Source of the DNA: JASHPR01 sp963815375
GTDB lineage: Bacteria > Actinomycetota > Actinomycetes > Streptosporangiales > Streptosporangiaceae
Assembly (NCBI GenBank): GCA_963815375.1
Contig: CAWFGX010000001.1
Span: 1,984,001 to 2,048,000, forward strand
DNA length: 64,000 bases
Direction of reading: 5' to 3'
Part shown: positions 49,627 to 56,780 of the stretch, piece by piece
Layout of the letters: each line of letters starts with the position of its first letter
Numbering within the stretch: the first letter of the stretch is position 1
Notes under the pieces: generated by a model
Told to the model about the DNA's origin: nothing
The model's database searches: none
Seen by the model: the letters and a program-made list of their open reading frames with translations, nothing else
Translations under genes and position numbers: made by a program

Positions 49627-50373
49627 TCAGAAGACCCTGAGCCCGCGCAGCACGGCGAGCGCGTTCTCGTCGCCGGACGCATCGACGCCCAGGTCCTCCC
49701 ATGCTGCCCTCTGCGTGATCCAGCGCACGAAGTCGTCGGCACCCGAGCGCACCGATGCCGCGGGCGGCCCGTCGGGCCCGAAACGCAGGGTGCGTGAGTC
49801 GCCGCCGCTGAGCACGATCTCGGCCGGGCTGACGAGCGCCGCGAGGCGGTCGCCGTTCTGCTGGCCGACGGCGGCCTCGATCCAGTCGATAGCGCCGCCC
49901 AGGCGAAGGCCGTCGGACGCAGGCGGCGGCCCGGGCAGTGGTCCCCGCGGGGCGAACAGGTCCGCCCGGATGTGAATGTAGTGATCGAAGCAGAACGCCG
50001 CGGGCAGAGCCGAGGCGTGGTAGGTGCCCGCATCCCCGAGCGGCACCTCGAAATCGGCCGTGGAGAGGTCGCGCAGCACGCCAATGGCCTTCTCGCTGGT
50101 CTCGGTGTAATGGGTCAGGACCTCGGCTGGCGAGAGACCCCGGCGCGCCTGCACGACGACGTCCTGCGCCCGCTCGAAGGGCAGGCCGCTGGTGTCAGGC
50201 AGCGCCGTGGGATCGACCACGGCCTGGAACCCCGCCCCCATGTGGGTGACGACGTCCTGCACCGACCACCCTTGGCAGCCACTGGCCGCCTTCCAGTCGC
50301 CGTCGCTGAGCCCAGCACAGAGCTTCAGCAGTTCCTCCCTGTCGGCCCGCAGGCCGTCGATCGCGTCGCTCAT
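49627..50373 (-). CDS. Maleylpyruvate-isomerase/DinB-family protein
   Basis: 248 residues of the DinB-like/TIGR03083 fold. Metal-binding His in VTHMGAGF and in CFDHYIHI. Some members are mycothiol-dependent isomerases. GGGAGG six bases before ATG 50373 decides the start; the preceding ATG at 50379 would abut the ribosome-binding site. It is divergent from a TetR gene with a small dyad between. The substrate is unknown. Confidence 0.86.
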   Translation of the reverse strand: MSDAIDGLRADREELLKLCAGLSDGDWKAASGCQGWSVQDVVTHMGAGFQAVVDPTALPDTSGLPFERAQDVVVQARRGLSPAEVLTHYTETSEKAIGVLRDLSTADFEVPLGDAGTYHASALPAAFCFDHYIHIRADLFAPRGPLPGPPPASDGLRLGGAIDWIEAAVGQQNGDRLAALVSPAEIVLSGGDSRTLRFGPDGPPAASVRSGADDFVRWITQRAAWEDLGVDASGDENALAVLRGLRVF

Positions 50374-50398
50374 GACCATCCTCCCGCACGCATAATGC

Positions 50399-50415
50399 TG
50401 CTATGTAAGATAGCA
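50399..50415. promoter_or_regulatory. TGCTAT-GTAAG-ATAGCA dyad between divergent genes
   Basis: A perfect 6-5-6 inverted repeat between the DinB/MPI and TetR genes. It is a candidate operator for the TetR protein. An AT-rich tract around it (CATAATGCTG on one side, TAAGAT on the other) could hold both promoters. Confidence 0.6.
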
Positions 50416-50495
50416 TCACTCTACAGAGTGACGGGTTCGGCGCGCAAGGAGTGCCTGAGGCTGTGCGGCACGATGCCAGCGGCTATACAGGGGAG

Positions 50496-51215
50496 ATGCC
50501 AGACCCGACGCCGCCTGCACGCGAGCCCGCAGCGCGCGAGAACTCGCCACGCGAGCACGCCCCAGCCCGGCCGGCTCCCCCGGGCCAGCCGTCATCCCTG
50601 CGCGCCGAGCAGGTGGCGCAAACCCGGGCCGCGCTTGTTGCGGCCGGCCGCCACCTGTTCGGCCGCGACGGCTTCGCTGACACCTCAGTTGACGACCTGG
50701 CCCGCGAGGCCCGCGTCACGATCGGCGCGCTGTACCACCACTTCCCCACCAAGGCGGCGCTCTTCGAGACCGTCTTCGAGGCGGTGCATGCCGAGCTGCT
50801 CACCGCCTCAGCCCTGGCGGCGGAGGGGGCGTCTGACGAGATCGAGTTCCTGATTCTGGGCACCGAGGCGTTCCTGGATGCGGTGCTGCAGCCCGACATC
50901 CAGCGGATCATTATCATCGACGCGCCGGCCGTGCTCGGCCTGGTGCGCTTCACCGAGCTTGACGAGCGGTACGCGTTCGCGGCGATCTCCGCCGCCCTCG
51001 AGGCGGCGGCCGCATCCGGGAAGCTGCGCGTCAACGACCCGGCGACGCTCGCCCGGCTGATGCTCGGCGCGATGACCCGCGGCGCAATGCTGATCGCCGG
51101 ATCGCCCGAGCCGGCGCAGACGCGGCATGCGGTGGCTATGGCCTTCCGCGACCTGCTCGCAGGCCTGGCCGCCTCGCCCGGCGGCCAAGCGGCCGCCCCG
51201 GGTAACGGCGAATAG
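50496..51215 (+). CDS. TetR-family regulator
   Basis: 239 residues. HTH: QTRAALVAAGRHLFGRDGFA, TSVDDLAREARVTIGALYHHF. A disordered Pro/Ala/Arg-rich start (about 40 residues) precedes it, so the true start may be further in or at GTG 50451. The ligand domain is helical (residues 100-215). Divergent from the DinB/MPI gene. Confidence 0.9.
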   Translation: MPDPTPPAREPAARENSPREHAPARPAPPGQPSSLRAEQVAQTRAALVAAGRHLFGRDGFADTSVDDLAREARVTIGALYHHFPTKAALFETVFEAVHAELLTASALAAEGASDEIEFLILGTEAFLDAVLQPDIQRIIIIDAPAVLGLVRFTELDERYAFAAISAALEAAAASGKLRVNDPATLARLMLGAMTRGAMLIAGSPEPAQTRHAVAMAFRDLLAGLAASPGGQAAAPGNGE

Positions 51216-51225
51216 GCTCACCGCC

Positions 51226-52248
51226 ATGACCACAGTGGCTGTGCTCGACGATTACCAGGGACGGGCCCGGGAGTACGCGGACTGGCAGTCCCTCGGCCCG
51301 GACGTGGACCTCACTTTTTTCCAGGAGCCGATCAGCCAGGACTCGCTCGCGCGGACCCTGGAAACGTTCGAGATTCTGGTCTTGATGAGAGAGCGGACGC
51401 GGTTCCCCCGCGCGGTGCTCGAGGCGCTGCCGAGGCTGCGGCTTCTCGTCACGACAGGCATGCGGAACGCTGCCGTCGACATCGCCTGTCTGCAGGAACG
51501 CGGTGTGGTCGTGTCCGGCACGGCCGGGCCCAGCGGAGCACCCGTCCCGGGCATCCCTAGTACCGCGGAGGTCGCCTGGGCGCTCATCCTGTCCGTGTGC
51601 AAGCGGGTGACCATCGAGGACCGGGCGATGAGGGACGGGCGGTGGCAGGCCGGCGTGCCGGCCACACTCGGCGGAGCCACGCTCGGGCTCGCCGGGCTGG
51701 GGCACCTCGGCAGCGCCATGGTCGCCCCGGCGCGCGCGTTCGGGATGAACGTCGTGGCCTGGAGCCAGAACCTGACCGCCGATCGCGCGGAGGCGCTCGG
51801 CGTACGGAAGGTATCCAGGCAGCAGTTGCTCGCTGAATCGGACGTGCTGTCGATCCACCTGGTGCTCAGCGACCGGACCCGGGGGCTGCTGGGCGCCAGC
51901 GACCTGGCGCTGATGAAGCCCACCGCCGTGCTCATCAACACCTCGCGGGGGCCGATCGTCGACGAGCAGGCGCTGATCGCGGCGCTGCGCGCCGGGACGA
52001 TCGCCGGGGCCGGGCTGGACGTCTACGACCGCGAGCCTCTTCCGGCCGGGCACGAACTCACCACCCTCGACAACGTCGTCCTGCTGCCGCACCTCGGTTA
52101 CGTCAGCGAGGCCGGGTTCCGGTCGATGTACGGCCAGGTCGTAGAGGACGTCGCGGCGTTCCTGGCTGGCTCGCCGGTCCGCACGGTCACGGGCAATGAG
52201 CCTGGCTTCACGCCAGCCGGCGGAATACCGGCGGGGCCGGGCGGTTGA
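51226..52248 (+). CDS. D-isomer-specific 2-hydroxyacid dehydrogenase
   Basis: 340 residues. NAD-binding GLAGLGHLGSAM, then AFGMNVVAWSQNL. Catalytic residues: Arg in NTSRGPIVDE, Glu in YDREPLPAGHEL and His in LLPHLGYV. Reduces or oxidises a 2-keto/hydroxyacid; the exact substrate is unclear. It lies 10 bases after the TetR gene, probably in the same operon, so TetR may control it. Confidence 0.93.
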   Translation: MTTVAVLDDYQGRAREYADWQSLGPDVDLTFFQEPISQDSLARTLETFEILVLMRERTRFPRAVLEALPRLRLLVTTGMRNAAVDIACLQERGVVVSGTAGPSGAPVPGIPSTAEVAWALILSVCKRVTIEDRAMRDGRWQAGVPATLGGATLGLAGLGHLGSAMVAPARAFGMNVVAWSQNLTADRAEALGVRKVSRQQLLAESDVLSIHLVLSDRTRGLLGASDLALMKPTAVLINTSRGPIVDEQALIAALRAGTIAGAGLDVYDREPLPAGHELTTLDNVVLLPHLGYVSEAGFRSMYGQVVEDVAAFLAGSPVRTVTGNEPGFTPAGGIPAGPGG

Positions 52249-52282
52249 GCAGTGCCAGGAGGCTCGTCGGGAGGAAACAGCC

Positions 52283-53221
52283 GTGATAGCTGTGGGCGTA
52301 ACAGAGTTCGGCGGCCCGGAGGCACTGCATGTGGTGGAGCTGCCCGACCCCGAGGCCGGGCCCGGTGAGGTACGCATCCGGGTGCACGCGGCTACGGTCA
52401 ACCCCACCGACACCGGGCTACGCGACGGCAGGCGGGCGGCGCAGATGAAGGACATCCCGCCGCCGTATGTCCCGGGCATGGACGCTGCCGGGGCGCTCGA
52501 CCAGATCGGCGCAGGCGTCTCTGCGAACCTGCGGGTGGGCGACCACGTGATGGCGGTTGTGGTGCCGCTCGGGTCGCACGGTGCGTACAGCGAGCTGCTC
52601 GTGGTGCCAGCGGAGTCGGTTGCCCGGGTGCCGGCCGGAGCCAGCGACGCCGAGGCGTCGACGCTGCCGATGAACGGGCTGACCACGCGGCAGGCGCTGG
52701 ATCTGCTCGCGCTGCGGCCTGGCCAGACCCTCGCGGTCACTGGCGCCGCCGGTGCGGTCGGCGGTTACGCGGTGCAGCTGGGCAAGGCGGACGGCCTGCG
52801 GGTTATCGCCGACGCCTCGGAGGCCGACGAAACGCTGGTCAAGGATCTGGGCGCGGATGTCGTGGTGCGCCGAGGCGACGAATTCGCCGAGCGGGTGCGT
52901 GAGGTCGTTCCCGAGGGGGCCGACGGTGTCGTGGACGCCGCGCTGCTGAACGAGCTCGCGGTCCCGGCAGTCCGGGACGGTGGTGGCATTGCCACGCTGC
53001 GCGGGTTTACCGGAGAGCAGGCACGCGGCATCACCTGGCATCCGGTGAGCGTGCGCAATTACGCCCGCGAGCAGGGCAAGCTCGACCGGCTGCGGCAGCA
53101 GGTGGAGGACGGTGAGGTGACGCTCCGCGTGGCCCGGACGCTGCCAGCCGCGCAGGCGCCCGAGGCGCACCGGATCCTCCAGGCCGGCGGCACCCGCGGC
53201 CGGCTGGTCCTGGAGTTCTGA
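52283..53221 (+). CDS. NADP-dependent quinone oxidoreductase-like (zinc-independent MDR)
   Basis: 312 residues. VGVTEFGGPEALHVVELPDP, VHAATVNPTDTGLRDG, nucleotide-binding AVTGAAGAVGGYAVQLGKA. No zinc ligands, so quinone-reductase type. GGGAGG 9 bases before GTG 52283 decides the start. It follows the hydroxyacid dehydrogenase in the same direction; together they may form a reductive detox pair. Confidence 0.92.
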   Translation: MIAVGVTEFGGPEALHVVELPDPEAGPGEVRIRVHAATVNPTDTGLRDGRRAAQMKDIPPPYVPGMDAAGALDQIGAGVSANLRVGDHVMAVVVPLGSHGAYSELLVVPAESVARVPAGASDAEASTLPMNGLTTRQALDLLALRPGQTLAVTGAAGAVGGYAVQLGKADGLRVIADASEADETLVKDLGADVVVRRGDEFAERVREVVPEGADGVVDAALLNELAVPAVRDGGGIATLRGFTGEQARGITWHPVSVRNYAREQGKLDRLRQQVEDGEVTLRVARTLPAAQAPEAHRILQAGGTRGRLVLEF

Positions 53222-53240
53222 CGCCATCCGGTGCCGCCGC

Positions 53241-53257
53241 AGCTCGCCGGCCGAGCT
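53241..53257. terminator. Small GC hairpin between convergent genes
   Basis: AGCTCG-CCGGC-CGAGCT, a perfect 6-5-6 stem-loop between the convergent oxidoreductase and response-regulator genes. It is short, so terminator function is tentative. Confidence 0.4.
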
Positions 53258-53265
53258 CAGCACGG

Positions 53266-53946
53266 TTAATGGCCTGGGGCCTGCCCGGCTGCGCGCGGGG
53301 TAACCAGGCCGGTCTGGTAGGCGAAGACGACTAGCTGGGCCCGGTCGCGGGCACCGAGCTTGATCATCGCCCGGCTGACGTGGGTCTTAGCGGTGGTTGG
53401 GCTGAGCACTATGGCGTCGGCGATCTCGTCGTTGGACAGGCCGTGCGCGACCAGGGCCACTACCTCTCGTTCCCTGTTGGTGAGGGTTTCCATCCCTGCC
53501 ACCGCGACCGCGTCCGGCGGCCGGGCGACGAACTCGCTGATCAGGCGGCGGGTGATCGAAGGGGACAGCAGCGCGTCTCCGCGCATGACCACCCGCAGCG
53601 CTTGAAGCAGCTCGGCCGGCTGGGTGTCTTTCAGCAGGAACCCGCTCGCGCCCGTCCGCAGGGCCCGGAAGATGTACTCGTCGAGCCCGAAGTTGGTGAG
53701 GATCACCACGCGCACGCTGTCCAGCTGCTCGTTCGCCACGATCTGCCTAGTGGCCTCAAGGCCGTCAAGCCCGGGCATCTGAATGTCCAGGAGCGCGATG
53801 TCCGGCCGGTGCCTGGCGGCCAGTGCCACAGCCCGCTGCCCGTCGGCGGCCTCGGCGACCACCTCGATGTCGTCTTCCGCCTCGAGCAGCGACCGGATGC
53901 CGCTGCGGATCAGCGCCTGGTCGTCGGCCAGCAGGATCCTGATCAC
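53266..53946 (-). CDS. LuxR/NarL-family response regulator
   Basis: 226 residues. Receiver: LLADDQ, LLDIQMPG (phospho-Asp), ILTNFG and LLKDTQP. LuxR domain: LTNREREVVALVAHGLSNDE, TAKTHVSRAMIKLGARDR. GTG 53946 overlaps the kinase stop (GTGA). It is downstream partner of the single-pass kinase and likely controls nearby promoters, none identified. Confidence 0.93.
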   Translation of the reverse strand: MIRILLADDQALIRSGIRSLLEAEDDIEVVAEAADGQRAVALAARHRPDIALLDIQMPGLDGLEATRQIVANEQLDSVRVVILTNFGLDEYIFRALRTGASGFLLKDTQPAELLQALRVVMRGDALLSPSITRRLISEFVARPPDAVAVAGMETLTNREREVVALVAHGLSNDEIADAIVLSPTTAKTHVSRAMIKLGARDRAQLVVFAYQTGLVTPRAAGQAPGH

Positions 53947-54722
53947 GACAGCGCCCGAGCGGGGAGTTCGGCGCGCACCTGGAAGCCGCCGCCGTCCTGC
54001 GGTCCGGCCTGGAGCCGGCCGCCCAGCGCCGACACCCGTTCCCGCATGCCGACAAGGCCCAGTCCGGGGCCTGACGGCCGGGTGACGCTGCTGGTGATGC
54101 TGCCCTTGCCGTCGTCGTCGACCTGGACCGAGAAAATTTCTGGCGTGTAGTGCAGGTGAACCGATGCGCAGGCATGCCCGGCGTGACGGCTGACGTTGGT
54201 GAGCGCTTCCTGCACGATCCGGTAGGCAGCCTGGTCCACTTCGGGCGGGAGCGGCCGCTTGGCGCCGGTCACGGTCAGTGTCACCGGGAGCCCGGCCGCC
54301 CGCGCCCGTGCCACCAGGCTGTCCAGCTGGCTGAGCCCGCTGCTGTCGCCGTCCTCGCTGCGCAGAGCGCCGAGCGTCGCGCGAAGTTCGCGTCCGGCGT
54401 CCGTGCACGCCTCCTGGATCGCCAGCAGCGCAGGCGGGACATCCTCGCCGCGCTTGCCTGCGAGGTGTACCGCCACGCCGGCCTGAACCTGGATCACCGA
54501 GATGCTATGGGTCAGAGAATCGTGCAGCTCGCGGGCGATGCGCAGCCGCTCCTCCATCGCCCGGCGCTGGGCTGCTTCGTCCTTTGTCCGCTCCGCCTCT
54601 TCCGCGCGCTGCTCGACTTCGCGAACGTGCAGCTGCCACACGCGGGCCGTCACGACCATGACGCCCGCCGAGATGAGCCATCCGGCCGCGTAGAACCTTC
54701 GCCGGCCGCGTTCCGTGCGCAT
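53943..54722 (-). CDS. Short NarL-type histidine kinase with one membrane segment
   Basis: 259 residues, much shorter than the other two kinases. There is one transmembrane helix at the start (FYAAGWLISAGVMVVTARVW), no other sensor domain, then IARELHDSLTHSISVIQVQA with the phospho-His, N-box IVQEALTNVSRHAG and G-box LGLVGMRERVSALGG. ATG 54722 was taken. It may sense through the coiled coil, interact with another protein, or have lost an N-terminal domain. Coupled to the regulator by GTGA. Confidence 0.9.
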   Translation of the reverse strand: MRTERGRRRFYAAGWLISAGVMVVTARVWQLHVREVEQRAEEAERTKDEAAQRRAMEERLRIARELHDSLTHSISVIQVQAGVAVHLAGKRGEDVPPALLAIQEACTDAGRELRATLGALRSEDGDSSGLSQLDSLVARARAAGLPVTLTVTGAKRPLPPEVDQAAYRIVQEALTNVSRHAGHACASVHLHYTPEIFSVQVDDDGKGSITSSVTRPSGPGLGLVGMRERVSALGGRLQAGPQDGGGFQVRAELPARALS

Positions 54723-54828
54723 GCTTGGAGCCTACGCATCCTGGTCACGAGCGCATCCGCCCGCGGTGTCTATTGCCGGCTACTCCCCGCGCAGTACCCC
54801 GGCACCCGGCTCTGGGATCCTTTAACCC

Positions 54829-55464
54829 GTGAGCGACCGGACAGCAGTCGAAGTGCTTCCGATTGTCGAGTGTGGCGACCCGGTGCTGCGCCGTCTCGCT
54901 GAACGGGTCGAGCCGGCCAGCCTGGGCACAGCCGAGATGCACCGCCTCGTCGCCCAGATGCGGGCGACGATGGAGGCCGCCCCCGGGGTGGGCCTGGCCG
55001 CGCCTCAGATAGGCCGGCCGGTTCAGGTCGCCGTGCTGCACGACGGTCCGGAGCGGTGGGGTCACCTGTCCGACGGCGAGCAGGCCGCGCGGGAACGCAC
55101 CGAACTCCCGTTCATGGTGATCGTCAATCCGGTGCTGCTGCCAGTTGACGAGGACGGCACGGCAAGTTTTTACGAGGGGTGCCTCAGCGTGCCCGGGCTT
55201 ACCGGGCTGGTCACCCGGCACCGCACCGTGCGGGTCGAGGCGCTCGACGAGCACGGCCAGCCGGTCGACCGGGTGCTGCGGGGGTGGTCGGCCCGGATCA
55301 TCCAGCACGAGGTCGACCACCTGCGCGGGATCCTCTACCTGGACCGGGTCGAGACCCGGTCGCTCTCCACCGGCGAAAAGTACGCCGAGCTCTGGGCCGG
55401 CCGCCCGCCAGCCGAGGCGGCCGCCGCGCTCGGCTTCGAGATCGAGACTGGCGCGGCAGGCTGA
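54829..55464 (+). CDS. def: Peptide deformylase
   Basis: 211 residues. Metal/catalytic motifs: GVGLAAPQ (53-60), EGCLS (116-120) and HEVDH (160-164), all three standard. It removes the formyl group from nascent N-terminal Met. Start GTG 54829 has no strong ribosome-binding site; TTTAACCC directly before it hints at a leaderless message. It carries a C-terminal extension (about 178-211, LSTGEKYAELWAGRPPAEAA). A second deformylase is common in actinomycetes. Confidence 0.95.
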   Translation: MSDRTAVEVLPIVECGDPVLRRLAERVEPASLGTAEMHRLVAQMRATMEAAPGVGLAAPQIGRPVQVAVLHDGPERWGHLSDGEQAARERTELPFMVIVNPVLLPVDEDGTASFYEGCLSVPGLTGLVTRHRTVRVEALDEHGQPVDRVLRGWSARIIQHEVDHLRGILYLDRVETRSLSTGEKYAELWAGRPPAEAAAALGFEIETGAAG

Positions 55465-55533
55465 TTGCGTGATCGCCGGGGCACCGGCCATGATCATGGT
55501 GGCAGGTCAGCCCCCTGAACGAAGGAGCACGCA

Positions 55534-55872
55534 GTGACAGCCGTCATCGAGATCCGCACCTACCGCATCAGGCCGGGCCAGCGAGACGAGATCATAGGGC
55601 TGCTGCGGGACCGCCTGTTCCCGCTGCACCGCGAGATCGGCATCAAGGTGGTCGGTCCGTTCCCTTCGGCCGAGGACGAGGACACGTTCACGTGGCTGCG
55701 CGCCTTCCCCGACGCAGTCAGCCGGGACACCATGATCAAGACCCTGTACGGCGGCCCGGTGTGGAAGGACGAGCTGGAGGGGATCATTCTGCCGGCCATC
55801 ACCGAGCACACAGTGGCCGTGGTCGACGACGCGCCGGGCATGTGGAGCCGCTGGCCCGAGCCGGGCGCCTGA
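55534..55872 (+). CDS. NIPSNAP-family protein
   Basis: 112 residues. IEIRTYRIRPGQRDEIIGLL start, then VGPFPSAEDEDTFTWLRAFP and the C-terminal helix. The small alpha/beta ferredoxin-like NIPSNAP fold has no fixed activity. AAGGAG before GTG 55534 decides the start. It stands between deformylase and the HD gene. Confidence 0.9.
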   Translation: MTAVIEIRTYRIRPGQRDEIIGLLRDRLFPLHREIGIKVVGPFPSAEDEDTFTWLRAFPDAVSRDTMIKTLYGGPVWKDELEGIILPAITEHTVAVVDDAPGMWSRWPEPGA

Positions 55873-55916
55873 CCAGAACGCCGCGCGCGGCCAGCGCGAG
55901 CCCGTAACCTGACGCC

Positions 55917-56702
55917 GTGGACCCGGACGTGCGAGGGATGCTGGCGCTGATGCCGCTGCACGCGATCACCGAGGTACACGGTGAGGCCGGGCTGAGGGAG
56001 CGGTTCGCCACCGAGATTGAGCGGCTCCCCGCGGAAGACCGGCTCCGTGCCAGCCGGGCGCTCGAGCTCGCGGGCCGGCTGCACGCGGCCGACCGGCGGC
56101 AGCGCGAGCCCTACGTCAACCACCTGCTGCGCGTCGCCATCCGGATCATCAGCTATTACCACGTCACCGACGCCGACGTGATCTGCGCCGCGGTGCTGCA
56201 CGACGCGGTTGAGGACCACGCCGCCGACCTGGCCCCTGGCGGCGGCCAGCGCGAGGCGCTCGCTGTGATCGCCGCGCAGTTCGGGGAACGGGTGGCGGCG
56301 CTTGTCGGAGCGGTCACCAACCCGGAATGGCAGCCCGGCTCAGACACCCATCAGCAGTACCGCGAGCATGTGGCCGCCAGCCTGGAGGCGAACCCCTGGG
56401 CCCGGGTGATCAAGGCCTCCGACTTCACCGACAACGGCGTCGGGCTCGTCCACAACACCGGCCCGATCGTGCGCAGGCTGGCCGGCAAGTACGCGCCGCT
56501 GATTCCGGTGCTCGCCGACCTGATCATCCGCCCGGACACCCCGCTGGCCAGCGAAGTCAAGGCGCGGATCGTGTCCCAGCTCTACCGCGCCGGCCAGCGG
56601 TTCGCCGCGATCCAGCCCCGGGCCAGGCACGACCGGGCATCAGGCAACGTCGCGCCCCCACCTCATGACGACGGGGCCAGCAAAGCAGGCCAGGGCACGT
56701 AG
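55917..56702 (+). CDS. HD-domain phosphohydrolase (RelA/SpoT-HD-like)
   Basis: 261 residues. The metal-binding HD pair is in VLHDAVEDHAADL, with His in VNHLLRVA upstream. The order and spacing resemble the hydrolase half of RelA/SpoT proteins, but there is no synthetase domain, so the substrate, (p)ppGpp or another nucleotide, is unproven. GTG start. The C-terminal 35 residues are low complexity. Confidence 0.85.
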   Translation: MDPDVRGMLALMPLHAITEVHGEAGLRERFATEIERLPAEDRLRASRALELAGRLHAADRRQREPYVNHLLRVAIRIISYYHVTDADVICAAVLHDAVEDHAADLAPGGGQREALAVIAAQFGERVAALVGAVTNPEWQPGSDTHQQYREHVAASLEANPWARVIKASDFTDNGVGLVHNTGPIVRRLAGKYAPLIPVLADLIIRPDTPLASEVKARIVSQLYRAGQRFAAIQPRARHDRASGNVAPPPHDDGASKAGQGT

Positions 56703-56711
56703 GCTCGTGGC

Positions 56712-56757
56712 GGCGCGACCGGGCCGGGCACCAGCGCCCGCACCGGCCGGTCGCGCC
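56712..56757. terminator. 11-bp stem-loop between convergent genes
   Basis: GGCGCGACCGG (56712-56722) pairs perfectly with CCGGTCGCGCC (56747-56757); the loop is 24 nt and partly self-complementary. It lies between the convergent HD and lysozyme/lectin genes. A bidirectional terminator is likely. Confidence 0.75.
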
Positions 56758-56780
56758 TTCCACCAGTACTGTGCCAGGAC

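Noticed and set aside
51136..52740. 534-residue minus-strand frame opposite the hydroxyacid dehydrogenase and quinone oxidoreductase
   Set aside because: Both sense-strand proteins are complete with catalytic motifs; the antisense frame is Arg/Pro-rich with no fold signature.
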